Positions 39,369-49,080 of a stretch of 64,000 bases of DNA are shown here, in pieces. The stretch is from NCBI RefSeq assembly GCF_008931805.1, contig NZ_CP044399.1:4575370-4639369 (forward strand), in the 5' to 3' direction. The position numbers were made by a program, and so were the translations under genes. The notes under the pieces were generated by a model. It did no database searches. It saw only the letters and a program-made list of their open reading frames with translations, and was not told the DNA's origin. The DNA comes from Moritella marina ATCC 15381 (GTDB lineage: Bacteria > Pseudomonadota > Gammaproteobacteria > Enterobacterales > Moritellaceae). Within the stretch, counting starts at the first letter, position 1. Each line of letters begins with the position of its first letter.

Positions 39369-40859
39369 TTAATCCATCGTATCTAAAGCAGACTCGTATT
39401 CGTCGTACTCTTTTTGGATACTGTAATCGTCTTGCTTACCAATCAGTGAGATGATAATAATCGCTAATGAAGCAAAGATGATACCTGGTACGATTTCATA
39501 TAAATCGAAAATACCACCACTCAGTTGCTTCCATACCACGACAGTTACCGCACCAATAATAATACCGGCAAGAGCACCATTACGCGTCATGCCACGCCAG
39601 TATAGCGAGATGATAAGCGCAGGACCAAATGCAGCACCGAAACCAGCCCATGCATATGATACTAAACCAAGTACTGAGCTATCAGGGTTAAGTGCAAGTA
39701 GCAATGCAATGATAGACAGACCGACTACGCCAAAACGACCAACAGTAACCAGTTCTTCGCTTGTCGCTTGTGGACGAATTAACTGTTTGTAGAAATCTTC
39801 TGCTAGTGCAGATGATGATACAAGTAGCTGTGAATCCGCAGTACTCATGATTGCCGCTAAGATAGCTGCAAGTAAAATACCCGCAATAACAGGGTGGAAT
39901 ATGCTGTTTACTAATAACATGAAGATAGTTTCTGCATCAGCAATTGTGATGTTGTTGGTATTCGTGTAAACGAGACCCACGAGACCCACTAACATCGCAC
40001 CAAACATAGATAATGAAGTCCAAACAACGGCAATGCGACGTGCTTTAACAAGATCTTTATTGCTACGTGTAGCTTTGAAACGAGCCAGAATGTGTGGCTG
40101 ACCAAAATAGCCTAAACCCCAAGCTGCTAATGAGATAATGGCAATGGCACTCAGGTCTTCACCTTTACTATTCTGCCAGATGGTAAGTAGTTCTGGATTA
40201 ATATCAGTCATTGCTGATGCAAGATCGCTAAAGCTACCGTCCATTGCGCTTAGTGGCACGACTAATAGCGCGGCTGACATCAATAAGCCTTGTACTAAAT
40301 CAGTCCAAGATACCGCAAGGAAGCCACCGAATAAGGTATAAGAAACCACACAAACAGTACCAAGTACGACTGCAATTTGGTAATCAAGACCAAATACTGT
40401 TTCAAATAATTTACCGCCAGCCACTAAACCTGAGCTTGTATAGAACAAGAAGAACATCAGGATAAAGAATGCAGAACAAATTTGAATTGCCTTTGAGTTG
40501 TCTTTAAAACGACGAGATAGGAATTCTGGTAGCGTAATTGACTTGGTTACTATGCTGTACGTACGTAAACGTTTTGCACAGATCAACCAGTTCAGCCAAG
40601 TACCAATTAATAAGCCACCTGCTAACCAAATTGCTTCCATACCAGCTGCATAGGCATAACCAGGTAAACCAAGTAGTAACCAACCACTCATATCAGAGGC
40701 ACCGGCAGATAATGCTGCTGGCCAAGGGCCTAAATTACGACCACCTAAAAAGTAGTCAGTTGAACTTTTGGTTTGTCGATAAGCATACACACCGATACCA
40801 AGCATAACGGCAAGGTAAACAAGGAATGTAGCTGTAATAATGAAATTGTTTTCAATCAT
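39369..40859 (-). CDS. putP: Sodium/proline symporter PutP
   Basis: A 496-residue sodium:solute symporter with about 13 transmembrane helices that imports proline with sodium. PutP-specific segments include TKSSTDYFLGGRNLGPWPAALSAGASDMSGWLLLGLPG (sodium and proline site in helix 2, about residues 30-68) and AAILAAIMSTADSQLLVSSSALAEDFYK (about residue 330, with the Ser/Thr sodium ligands). The ending is acidic. No putA is adjacent. About 210 bases of AT-rich promoter region, without a gene, separate it from apaH. Confidence 0.94.
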   Translation of the reverse strand: MIENNFIITATFLVYLAVMLGIGVYAYRQTKSSTDYFLGGRNLGPWPAALSAGASDMSGWLLLGLPGYAYAAGMEAIWLAGGLLIGTWLNWLICAKRLRTYSIVTKSITLPEFLSRRFKDNSKAIQICSAFFILMFFLFYTSSGLVAGGKLFETVFGLDYQIAVVLGTVCVVSYTLFGGFLAVSWTDLVQGLLMSAALLVVPLSAMDGSFSDLASAMTDINPELLTIWQNSKGEDLSAIAIISLAAWGLGYFGQPHILARFKATRSNKDLVKARRIAVVWTSLSMFGAMLVGLVGLVYTNTNNITIADAETIFMLLVNSIFHPVIAGILLAAILAAIMSTADSQLLVSSSALAEDFYKQLIRPQATSEELVTVGRFGVVGLSIIALLLALNPDSSVLGLVSYAWAGFGAAFGPALIISLYWRGMTRNGALAGIIIGAVTVVVWKQLSGGIFDLYEIVPGIIFASLAIIIISLIGKQDDYSIQKEYDEYESALDTMD

Positions 40860-41069
40860 GTATATAGCCTTAATTGTTATGTATTTTTATTTTTTATTTA
40901 TTCTTTTTATAGCTAAGCTCAACCAGACCACGTCAATATACTGTTTTAGATAATATTGATGTGGGCAGGCTAAAATTTAGGGGGCAGTATATACGAACAA
41001 TTACGTTATTACTTAACATAAGATCAACACTGTGATAACCCGCTTATTATTTAATCTTATTATAGTCAA

Positions 41070-41894
41070 TTATGTTGCATGAATAGGGCAGCTAACTGAA
41101 AAAACTGCTTTATCTTCCCATCGCAACATGGTTAGGCTATTTCCCCAAACGCAGCCAGTATCAAGTGTCGTGGCATTTTTATGACTGCAATGACCTTCTA
41201 ATGCTGCCCAGTGGCCAAAAATAACATGGGCACCATCAAGGTGTGAGCCAGCGACTTCGTACCAAGGGATATGTTGTGCATTGTCATTTTCTGCTGGTGA
41301 GTGTTTGTTATGGAACTCCAGTTGGCCGCTTGGGGCGCAAAAGCGCATCCGAGTAAACGCATTAATAATAAAACGCAAACGGTCAAAGCCTTGTAATTCG
41401 CCTTGCCAATAGTCCGGATGAGCACCGTACATATGTGCCAATAAGATTTGGTAATCATCACCACGTAATTGCGCATTAACCTCTTCAGCATAGAGTGCAG
41501 CTTGGTGTTGGGTCCATTGTGGGCTTATACCTGCATGTACCATGATAATATTAAAATCTTCATGGTAGGCGAGGAGCGGCTGTTGGCGTAGCCACAATAA
41601 TAGTTCATCTTTATCTTCTGCGTTAAATATTGATTGTGTCTTATCCTTAGGGTTTAGCTTTGCTAACCCGGCATCAATAGCGAGCAGATGTAAGTCATGG
41701 TTCCCCAGTACTGTGATCGCCGCAGTGCCAAGACCTTTAACAAAACGCAGTGTTTCTAATGATTTTGGTCCACGAGCGACCAGATCGCCGGTTAACCAAA
41801 GTTGATCACATTGTGGATTAAAATTGGCTTGCTGTAGCAGATCTTGTAGATCGTCGAAACAACCTTGGATATCACCAACAAAATACGTTGCCAT
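41070..41894 (-). CDS. apaH: Diadenosine tetraphosphatase ApaH
   Basis: Hydrolyses Ap4A symmetrically to two ADP and can remove Np4 caps from RNA. Calcineurin-type metallophosphatase: metal motif VGDIQGCFDDL (about residues 6-16), LTGDLVARGPKSLETL (33-48), VLGNHDLHLLA (about 62) and a downstream VHAGISPQW. 274 residues. Last gene of the lptD-surA-pdxA-rsmA-apaG-apaH cluster; 70 bases after apaG. Confidence 0.95.
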   Translation of the reverse strand: MATYFVGDIQGCFDDLQDLLQQANFNPQCDQLWLTGDLVARGPKSLETLRFVKGLGTAAITVLGNHDLHLLAIDAGLAKLNPKDKTQSIFNAEDKDELLLWLRQQPLLAYHEDFNIIMVHAGISPQWTQHQAALYAEEVNAQLRGDDYQILLAHMYGAHPDYWQGELQGFDRLRFIINAFTRMRFCAPSGQLEFHNKHSPAENDNAQHIPWYEVAGSHLDGAHVIFGHWAALEGHCSHKNATTLDTGCVWGNSLTMLRWEDKAVFSVSCPIHAT

Positions 41895-41964
41895 ATATCA
41901 GTTACCTTTGTGACTAAATTTAATGAAGAGTATGGATTAATACGCTATTTATTAGTGTAATCGA

Positions 41965-42342
41965 TCAGTGCAATAGATTTGGCGTGACCAATCTAAATGG
42001 TTCGATAGCAACGACCACTAATTCACTTGCATTGAGTTGTAGTTCGATCTTACCTTGAACGATACTCAATGGAGAATGGGTAATTATATCATTGCTATAA
42101 CAAAAATCTTGCAGTGAAGGGATAACATAATCATTATCTTGAAAAGGATTGTGTAATTCGCTGACTGTGCCGTCGCCGTCGGTGAGTAATAATTGGATGG
42201 TAGATAAGCTAACAGGCTGACTTAGTGGATTGGTGATAGTAATTGTATAAGCAAAGAAGTACCTATGTTGTGTTGGCACAGATACTTCTTCGACATATTC
42301 GGTATCAATGGTAAGCGTGAATGAATTCGCTATAGTGACCAT
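41965..42342 (-). CDS. apaG: ApaG protein
   Basis: A 125-residue immunoglobulin/fibronectin-like beta-sandwich protein. Family features: an N-terminal VEEVSVPTQHRYFFAYTITITNPLSQPVSL segment, and GDGTVSELHNPFQDNDYVIPSL where ApaG usually has V.G.GVVGEQP. The latter is quite divergent here: the usual GxGVVGxxP turn is replaced by DGTVSELHNP. Function in bacteria is uncertain. It lies between rsmA (13 bases) and apaH as in E. coli. Confidence 0.85.
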   Translation of the reverse strand: MVTIANSFTLTIDTEYVEEVSVPTQHRYFFAYTITITNPLSQPVSLSTIQLLLTDGDGTVSELHNPFQDNDYVIPSLQDFCYSNDIITHSPLSIVQGKIELQLNASELVVVAIEPFRLVTPNLLH

Positions 42343-42355
42343 CGATACTGGCTAC

Positions 42356-43174
42356 CTAATCCGCTACTTGCAGTGGATTATCTGCTACGAAGTTTGCTAG
42401 CGTAACATAGTTTTCAAGCGTTAAGTTCTCTGGACGTAGCGACACATTAATACCTAGTGCTTCAATGTCTTCAACCGAAATGACTTTTTTCAAGCTATTA
42501 CGGATTGTCTTACGGCGTTGGTTAAAGGCACTTGTCACGACGTGATTAAGTACTTTTAAGCTTTTCGCTGGGAAAGGTAATACAGCATGTGGTTCTAAAC
42601 GAACAACCGCAGAATCAACTTTTGGTGCTGGTTTAAATGCGCCAGGGCCAACTTCCAATACCGGTGTCACTGTGCAGTAGTATTGCGTCATTACTGTTAG
42701 GCGACCATAACTTTTAGTGTTGTGGCTTGCTGCTAAACGTTGTACTACTTCCTTTTGTAACATGAAGTGCATATCTTGGATATCTTCATGGAACTCAAAT
42801 AAGTGGAACATTAATGGCGTTGAAATATTGTAAGGCAGGTTACCAAAAATACGCATTTTCATGTCTGGTTTGATTAACTGACGGAAATCAAAACGCATTG
42901 CGTCTGCTTGGTTAATGTCTAATTTTTTAGATAATACAGGGTGCTCAGCTAAGCGTTCAGCTAGATCTCTATCAAGCTCAACAACTGTCATTCTATCAAC
43001 ACAGTCTGCTACTGGCTCGGTTAATGCAGCTAAACCTGGGCCAATTTCAATTAGGTTTTGACCTTTTTGCGGATTAATCGATGCAACAATTTGACCAATT
43101 ACATAAGCGTCATGTAAGAAGTTTTGACCAAAACGTTTTTTCGCGGTGTGACCTAAGTGGACCTTGTCGTTCAT
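42356..43174 (-). CDS. rsmA: 16S rRNA dimethyladenosine transferase RsmA (KsgA)
   Basis: Dimethylates the two adjacent adenosines in the helix-45 loop of 16S rRNA, a late check on 30S assembly. SAM motif I is [15 protein letters not shown] (about residues 42-56), the catalytic NLPYNIS motif at about residue 115, and an N-terminal [10 protein letters not shown]. 272 residues. Its ATG overlaps the pdxA stop by four bases. The helix-45 target in this window's 16S gene looks abnormal (see findings). Confidence 0.97.
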   Translation of the reverse strand: MNDKVHLGHTAKKRFGQNFLHDAYVIGQIVASINPQKGQNLIEIGPGLAALTEPVADCVDRMTVVELDRDLAERLAEHPVLSKKLDINQADAMRFDFRQLIKPDMKMRIFGNLPYNISTPLMFHLFEFHEDIQDMHFMLQKEVVQRLAASHNTKSYGRLTVMTQYYCTVTPVLEVGPGAFKPAPKVDSAVVRLEPHAVLPFPAKSLKVLNHVVTSAFNQRRKTIRNSLKKVISVEDIEALGINVSLRPENLTLENYVTLANFVADNPLQVAD

Positions 43175-44154
43175 GCGTTTTTCTCTACCATTTCTATTGC
43201 TTGGTTTACTGCTGTAAACATACTACCGGCGTCGGCTGTTCCAGTACCTGCAAGTTCAATTGCAGTACCGTGATCAACAGATGTACGGATAAAAGGTAAG
43301 CCCAGGGTAATATTTACCGAGCTGCCAAAACCAACCGATTTTAATACCGGTAATCCTTGGTCGTGATACATTGCTAATACAACGTCAGCATCATCAAGAT
43401 ACTTAGGTTGGAACAAGGTATCTGCAGGGAGGGGGCCTGTTAAATCCATACCCTCATCGCGAAGCTTCATTAACGTCGGAGAAATAATTTCAATTTCTTC
43501 GCGACCTAGATGTCCATCTTCGCCTGCATGTGGGTTAAGCCCACATACATAAATTTTTGGTTTTTCAATGCCAAACTTCTTTTTCATTTCGGCATTGAGA
43601 ATGCGAATGATATTACTCAAGCGCTCTTCTGTTATCGCTTTTGCAACATAAGCTAGTGGGATATGCGTAGTTACTAAGGCAACGCGTAATCCTGTTGTCG
43701 CAAGCAGCATAACCACATCTGCAGTTTCTGATTGCTGGGCAAAAAACTCAGTATGGCCACTAAATGACACGCCGGCTTTGTTAATGATGCCTTTGTTCAC
43801 TGGTCCAGTCACAACAGCACTAAATTCCGCAGACATATTGCCTTCACAAGCAAATTGCAGGGTATCTAGTACATAGCGACCATTGCTTTCATCAAGCTTA
43901 CCTGGTTCTGCTGCTGTTGCCATTTTCATTGGTGCAATAGTCAGCGTGCCTGCACGTTGTGCCTGTGCTGGTATGCTTGGATCGTAGTTGAGTAACTCAA
44001 CCGTCTTCCCGAGTATTTTTGCGCGAGATAAAATGAGTTCAGGATCGGCACAAAGAACCAATTCAACTGGCCAGTCTTGTCTAATCAGTTCCAGAACAAG
44101 ATCTGGGCCAATACCAGCGGGCTCACCTGGAGTAATAGCGATACGATGAGTCAC
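43171..44154 (-). CDS. pdxA: 4-hydroxythreonine-4-phosphate dehydrogenase PdxA
   Basis: Oxidises 4-phosphohydroxy-threonine with NAD(P) in pyridoxal 5-phosphate synthesis. [14 protein letters not shown] at the N-terminus, GHTEFFAQ (about residue 135), the metal His in [14 protein letters not shown] (about 210) and [37 protein letters not shown] (about 265-300) are diagnostic. 327 residues. Lies 12 bases after surA. Confidence 0.96.
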   Translation of the reverse strand: MTHRIAITPGEPAGIGPDLVLELIRQDWPVELVLCADPELILSRAKILGKTVELLNYDPSIPAQAQRAGTLTIAPMKMATAAEPGKLDESNGRYVLDTLQFACEGNMSAEFSAVVTGPVNKGIINKAGVSFSGHTEFFAQQSETADVVMLLATTGLRVALVTTHIPLAYVAKAITEERLSNIIRILNAEMKKKFGIEKPKIYVCGLNPHAGEDGHLGREEIEIISPTLMKLRDEGMDLTGPLPADTLFQPKYLDDADVVLAMYHDQGLPVLKSVGFGSSVNITLGLPFIRTSVDHGTAIELAGTGTADAGSMFTAVNQAIEMVEKNA

Positions 44155-44166
44155 ATTTCCACCTGT

Positions 44167-45465
44167 TTACGATTCATTATTTAAAATACGAATATAAGCT
44201 TCTTGTTTCAATTCATTTAACCAAGCTTGGCTTTCTTCGGCTGAACGACGATTATACAGCAATTGCCATGCTTTTTGGCGATTTGCTTTCTCTGTCGTAT
44301 CTTGTGTACGTCTATCAAGTAGTTGCACTATGTGCCAGCCATGGCTAGAACGGAATACCGGGCTTATTTCACCTTTGTTCAAATCTTGCAATGCGAGTTT
44401 GAATGCTGGTACATAGATACTTGGATCTGCCCAACCGAGTTCACCGCCTTTGACTGCGGAACCAGTATCATCAGAATAAGCTTTTGCGAGTTCAGCAAAG
44501 TCTGCATCGCCAGATTGAATACGCGCTAAGTAACCATTTAATAATGATTTTGCTTTGTCATCACTTAAAATTACCGATGGTTTCACCAAGATATGACGTG
44601 CATTGACTTCTTTTGTTAAGATTGTTTCTACACCACGCATATCGGCAACTTTGATGATGTGCAAGCCTGCGCCACTGCGAATCGGACCGATGATATCGCC
44701 TTTTTTGGCATTGGTTACAGCTTCTGCGAACAAGGTCGGCATTTCATTGATATTCATCCAACCCCAATCACCACCATCAAGCGCTTTTGGACCCGCTGAA
44801 ACAGCTAAAGCCAGGGTTGAAAATGACTCGCCCGCATTCAGTTGAGTTTGTATATCCGCAATTTCAGCTTGCAAGCTTTCCATTGTCGCGCTATCAGCCT
44901 CGTTCGGGACGCGTAGCATGATATGGTTAACACGGTATTGTAGGTTTTTCTGGCCTTGTTCATTAATAATAGCCAGTAAGTTATCAACATCTTGATCGGA
45001 AATTGTAATACGACGACGCATTTGCATACGCTGTACTTCATTCGTTAGGATCTGAATGCGAACTTCTTCTTTATAGTCGTTAAAATCACCACCATCAGCA
45101 ATCACGCTTTGACGTAGTTGTTCAACAGTTTGCTTATTGCCTCTCGCAATATTATTTAACGTATCTTCAAGCTGCGCATTACTAATACGCATTCCCATTT
45201 TCTTCGCCATCTGCAGCTGCAAACTATCAAGAATTAGTTTATCTAGCGCTTGTTGGGTTAGCACCTCTTGAGAAGGTAGAGTTTGACCCGCTTTTATTGC
45301 GCGCGCTTTCACGGAATGAGTTAATATTTTTACATCACTCGCAAGAATGACTTCTTCATTAACAATTGCAATCACTTCATCAAGTTTGGTTAGCTCGGCC
45401 TGTGCTTGCCAACTGGTTACAACTATGACTCCAGATATCAGAGTCTTAAGCATTTTTTTAATCAC
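44167..45465 (-). CDS. surA: Periplasmic chaperone/peptidyl-prolyl isomerase SurA
   Basis: Escorts outer-membrane proteins, including LptD, to BamA. It has a signal peptide (about residues 1-23, ending AQAEL), a SurA N-domain (LDEVIAIVNEEVILASDV...), two parvulin domains (RVNHIMLRVPNEADSA at about 175; NARHILVKPSVILSDDKA at about 290), each ending in a GGDWGW- or GGELGWADP-type segment, and a C-terminal helix. 432 residues, as in E. coli (428). 233 bases separate it from lptD. Confidence 0.96.
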   Translation of the reverse strand: MIKKMLKTLISGVIVVTSWQAQAELTKLDEVIAIVNEEVILASDVKILTHSVKARAIKAGQTLPSQEVLTQQALDKLILDSLQLQMAKKMGMRISNAQLEDTLNNIARGNKQTVEQLRQSVIADGGDFNDYKEEVRIQILTNEVQRMQMRRRITISDQDVDNLLAIINEQGQKNLQYRVNHIMLRVPNEADSATMESLQAEIADIQTQLNAGESFSTLALAVSAGPKALDGGDWGWMNINEMPTLFAEAVTNAKKGDIIGPIRSGAGLHIIKVADMRGVETILTKEVNARHILVKPSVILSDDKAKSLLNGYLARIQSGDADFAELAKAYSDDTGSAVKGGELGWADPSIYVPAFKLALQDLNKGEISPVFRSSHGWHIVQLLDRRTQDTTEKANRQKAWQLLYNRRSAEESQAWLNELKQEAYIRILNNES

Positions 45466-45650
45466 TTTATGAATTCCTATTCAATATCGACTATAACTGA
45501 GACAGCTGTAGGCTGAAAATTATCATTTTTTTTACCACGGGAGAGATGAGGATCGTGTAATTCGCTGAAACCGAGGTGAAAAAGTAAGCGGAAGTATACC
45601 TTGTCAGACCTTCAATGCAATCATCGTGGGCTGTAAATCCTTGTTTGGAT

Positions 45651-45691
45651 GATAACGGCTATCGTTAACTGAGTTATTTATAGCCGTTATC
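45651..45691. other. Long hairpin between lptD and surA
   Basis: A perfect 12-bp stem (GATAACGGCTAT at 45651-45662, ATAGCCGTTATC at 45680-45691) encloses a 17-base loop that can itself fold (TAACT/AGTTA). It starts 8 bases after the lptD stop on the minus strand. No T-run follows on that strand, so it is not a classical terminator. The rest of 45466-45698 shows no gene. Confidence 0.65.
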
Positions 45692-45698
45692 ATCTTTG

Positions 45699-48098
45699 TT
45701 ATTCACGTAATTGGAATGGTTCGCCGTAACTAAAGAGGCTCGATGTTCCTATGTTATCCATATCGGTACCAATACCGCCAAGACCTTTTAGTTCAAACAT
45801 TAATGTTGGACCACGATCAAATTCTGTTACGCCGGTATTAATATTATGGTTTTTCAAGCGATAGCCATAATCTAAACGTATAGCCCAACAGCATGATTCG
45901 TATTTAACCCCGATAAAAGCATCTTGGGTTATTTTATTTTCAACATCATAGTAATAGCTTGCGCCCATGTCCCATTGGTTATTGATCGGTAACATAAACT
46001 TAGAGCCGATTTGATTAATTTTCGAATTAACGTTGCTATTTTCATCTTCGAGTATAGACGCGGTATTTTCAACATAACGATAGTTCAATTGTACTTTTTG
46101 ACCAGTATCAAAACGGTATTCGATAGCGGCATCGGCACGACGTACTAAATCATCTTGTATCGCATATTCAACGCTGTTATTGATAAATAAATTATGGCTT
46201 ATTTTAACATCAGTTTCCATGACGATACTTGATGTCGTCACCTCACTATTATCTACCGTAAGATCGGTTTCTGGTGCAATACCAACTTGGCTGTCACCAA
46301 AATAGACAATTTGACCGAGTGCGAAACGGAAACGTTCACTGCCTAGTTGATCAAAGACGCGACTTGTTAAACCAATAGTGAACTGGTTAGCATCGGCAAT
46401 ACGATCTAAACCACTGTAAATACGATCGCGGTATAACCCTAAGAAATCTTGTTGGATAGTAGATGAATCGTAAATACCAATATTATCTTGGTTTTCGTAA
46501 GGGATATATAAATACTGAACTTGTGGTTCTAACGTCTGGGTGATGGCATGACCAAACCAAGATGTCGGACGCTCAAAATTTAAACCAGCATGAAACCTTG
46601 CTGTTGGTATAACACGAACAACTTGTTCTTCCAGCTCACCTTTATAACCATTCGAGAAGTTTTTATTATCAGATTCATTGAATGTCTGGCTGTAATAAGT
46701 CATTGGTAGTTTAAATTCGGCCACCGCAAAACCAGCGGGGCGTTGGTAAGGAAAGCTAATTGAAGGCTCTATGTGGGTTCTTATACCGCTGTACATATTG
46801 TTGTCAGAATGAGAAAAGTTAGTGATCTCGTTGTAAGACGATAGCTCAATCGCGCTACTATCGAATTGTTTATAACCAGTAAAAGATATTTTAGGTAATA
46901 CTTTATGTGGTGTAGATGATGTCGAGTCACTTAAAATCTGAAAATCACGTACTTCAATTTGTGAAGACGTCATATCTGTATTGTAAGTTAATGCTGCAGT
47001 TCGTAGCAGTGTATTACTGTCTCTAGAGCCTGCAGAAGCATTAAGATCGGAAAAATAGTCATCATCACTTACTTGGGTATAACTTGCGTTTAAGTTCAAA
47101 TGTTCATTGAAGTTACCATTATGACTCCAGTGGTAAAGACTACGATCGCTATCGGTTTTTTTATCGTTAGCCAGATATTCAACATTAATTTTACCGCTTT
47201 GTCCGTCAACTAAATAGCGAAATTTATTTGTTAAGTGGACGCCACGTTCAGACATGTAAGTTGGAATTATTTCCATGTCGTAGTTTGGTGCGATATTCCA
47301 ATAGATAGGTTGAGAGAAAGTAATACCGTTCTCTAATGAATTTTCAAATGAGGGAAATAATAACCCTGTTTTACGTTTATCTGTTGTTGGATACGTAAAA
47401 TAGGGCATATAGAAAATAGGCACGTCTTGAAAGTATAATGTCGCATTATAGGCTTCGGCGGACTCCTCGACATTATCAACATTGATCGATGATGCGCGCA
47501 ATACCCAACTATTATCGCCTAATGGACATTCACTATAGGTTGAGCGTTGCATTAAAATGCTGTCGCCGCTATTAGTAATATAGACTTTTTTAGCTTCGCC
47601 ATTAGCTGCTTGGCCATGCAGTAGGTAATTGACTTGCGATAATTCTGCATCTTTGGTGTCTAAATTTGCCTTTAAAGTAGTCCCTTTAACTGTTGATGTA
47701 CTGTCTTCTAGTATGACATTACCTTCTGCGGTGAGAATATTAGTCAGTTGGTAAAGAATTATTTCATCGGCAGATAATATGCGATTACCTTGGGTAAAGT
47801 TTACATTACCATTAAAAACAGCCTTGTTACCTTGGATAACTTTGGCATCGTTCGATAAAAGTTGTATTTCGTTCGCCGCCTTTGAATCTTCAATCGGTGG
47901 CTTTATAGCTGGCACATAAGGGTAACATTGTTTAAACAATGATAACTCACCTAATTCCGACGTGGCTGTCGCGTCATCTTGGATAGTTGAAGATCCATCT
48001 GTATTGGTAATAATGGTGGCTGCGCTTGCTGAGAATACGACACCGCTAAGTGTGGAGAATATGGTGAAAAGGCGCATTTTAACAATCCATTTTGTCAT
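45699..48098 (-). CDS. lptD: LPS-assembly protein LptD
   Basis: The outer-membrane barrel that, with LptE, inserts lipopolysaccharide in the outer leaflet. It has a signal peptide (MTKWIVKMRLFTIFSTLSGVVFSASA), an OstA/LptA-like beta-jellyroll (about residues 80-200; VIQGNKAVFNGNVNFTQGNR) and a 26-strand C-terminal barrel. Four Cys sit where E. coli has its disulphides: in FKQCYPY, YSECPLG and the adjacent pair of ESCCWAIR. About 799 residues from the ATG at 48098, chosen because it gives a normal signal peptide; ATGs at 48110 and 48077 are alternatives. Confidence 0.94.
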   Translation of the reverse strand: MTKWIVKMRLFTIFSTLSGVVFSASAATIITNTDGSSTIQDDATATSELGELSLFKQCYPYVPAIKPPIEDSKAANEIQLLSNDAKVIQGNKAVFNGNVNFTQGNRILSADEIILYQLTNILTAEGNVILEDSTSTVKGTTLKANLDTKDAELSQVNYLLHGQAANGEAKKVYITNSGDSILMQRSTYSECPLGDNSWVLRASSINVDNVEESAEAYNATLYFQDVPIFYMPYFTYPTTDKRKTGLLFPSFENSLENGITFSQPIYWNIAPNYDMEIIPTYMSERGVHLTNKFRYLVDGQSGKINVEYLANDKKTDSDRSLYHWSHNGNFNEHLNLNASYTQVSDDDYFSDLNASAGSRDSNTLLRTAALTYNTDMTSSQIEVRDFQILSDSTSSTPHKVLPKISFTGYKQFDSSAIELSSYNEITNFSHSDNNMYSGIRTHIEPSISFPYQRPAGFAVAEFKLPMTYYSQTFNESDNKNFSNGYKGELEEQVVRVIPTARFHAGLNFERPTSWFGHAITQTLEPQVQYLYIPYENQDNIGIYDSSTIQQDFLGLYRDRIYSGLDRIADANQFTIGLTSRVFDQLGSERFRFALGQIVYFGDSQVGIAPETDLTVDNSEVTTSSIVMETDVKISHNLFINNSVEYAIQDDLVRRADAAIEYRFDTGQKVQLNYRYVENTASILEDENSNVNSKINQIGSKFMLPINNQWDMGASYYYDVENKITQDAFIGVKYESCCWAIRLDYGYRLKNHNINTGVTEFDRGPTLMFELKGLGGIGTDMDNIGTSSLFSYGEPFQLRE

Positions 48099-48288
48099 CG
48101 ATAACTTCATTAAAATTAAAAAATAGCTGAATATAATAATCCATATTGCCCTGATAGACCATTTAATGACTAGTTTTATCCCGTAAACCTGCAAAAAGAT
48201 CATGAGTTTGATTGATTTGTTACATTTTAAACAGCCATAATACGTTTCTTATATAAATATATGTCATTTTTGCTTGGTAGCTACTTTT

Positions 48289-49080
48289 ATGAATATGTTG
48301 TTTTACATTTTATTGTTTGCCATCGGTATGAAGTTTGGTGGATTTTTTGGGGCCGTCTTTATGGTCTGGGTTGGCTCGATATTAAAGCGTCGATTTGGTC
48401 CGAGACTGGGTATTGATACACGACCTGCTGCGCATAAGCGCCAGGATATATTCTTGCATACCTCTTTTTCTGTTATGGGACACATGGCAAAGGCTGATGG
48501 TCATGTGACCGAAGTGGATATTCATGTGGCTACGCAGTTAATGGATCGCATGAAATTGACAGGGGAAACCCGCCGCGCTGCACAAGTGTCATTTAGTCAG
48601 GGTAAAGAGGCTGATTTTCCATTAGAACAAACGGTGCGTGATTTTCGTCGTGTGAGTGTACTGCGTCGTGATTTGATCAAAATGTTTTTGGAGATACAGA
48701 TCCAAGCGGCATTTGCTGATCACGAATTGTCAGACGCAGAGCGCGCGATATTACATCGTATCGGTGGCATATTAGGTGTTACCGCACAGGATATGGATAA
48801 TTTATTACAGATGATGGAAGCTGAGATACGTTCTCACCGTCATGGTAGTAAAGTCAGCCGTGAAGAGGCATTAACAAATGCTTATCAACAGCTGGGTGTT
48901 AGTGCGGAAGATGATGATAAAACCATTAAGCGTGCTTACCGTAAATTAATGAATGAGCATCATCCTGATAAATTAGTATCGAAAGGTTTACCGGAAGAAA
49001 TGATGATCATTGCGAAAGAGAAAGCTCAAGATATTCAAGGTGCGTATGACGTAGTGAAAGAATCAAGAAAAATGCGTTAA
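48289..49080 (+). CDS. djlA: DjlA, membrane-anchored DnaJ-like co-chaperone
   Basis: A type III J-protein that stimulates DnaK at the inner membrane; in E. coli it affects the Rcs system. A single N-terminal transmembrane segment with Gly-rich face (residues about 4-30) is followed by a TerB-like helical domain (FSVMGHMAKADGHVTEVDIHVATQLMDRM) and a C-terminal J-domain with the HPD motif in EHHPDKLVSKGLPEEMM. About 263 residues. It diverges from lptD, as in E. coli, and its stop overlaps that of the convergent gene. Confidence 0.95.
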   Translation: MNMLFYILLFAIGMKFGGFFGAVFMVWVGSILKRRFGPRLGIDTRPAAHKRQDIFLHTSFSVMGHMAKADGHVTEVDIHVATQLMDRMKLTGETRRAAQVSFSQGKEADFPLEQTVRDFRRVSVLRRDLIKMFLEIQIQAAFADHELSDAERAILHRIGGILGVTAQDMDNLLQMMEAEIRSHRHGSKVSREEALTNAYQQLGVSAEDDDKTIKRAYRKLMNEHHPDKLVSKGLPEEMMIIAKEKAQDIQGAYDVVKESRKMR

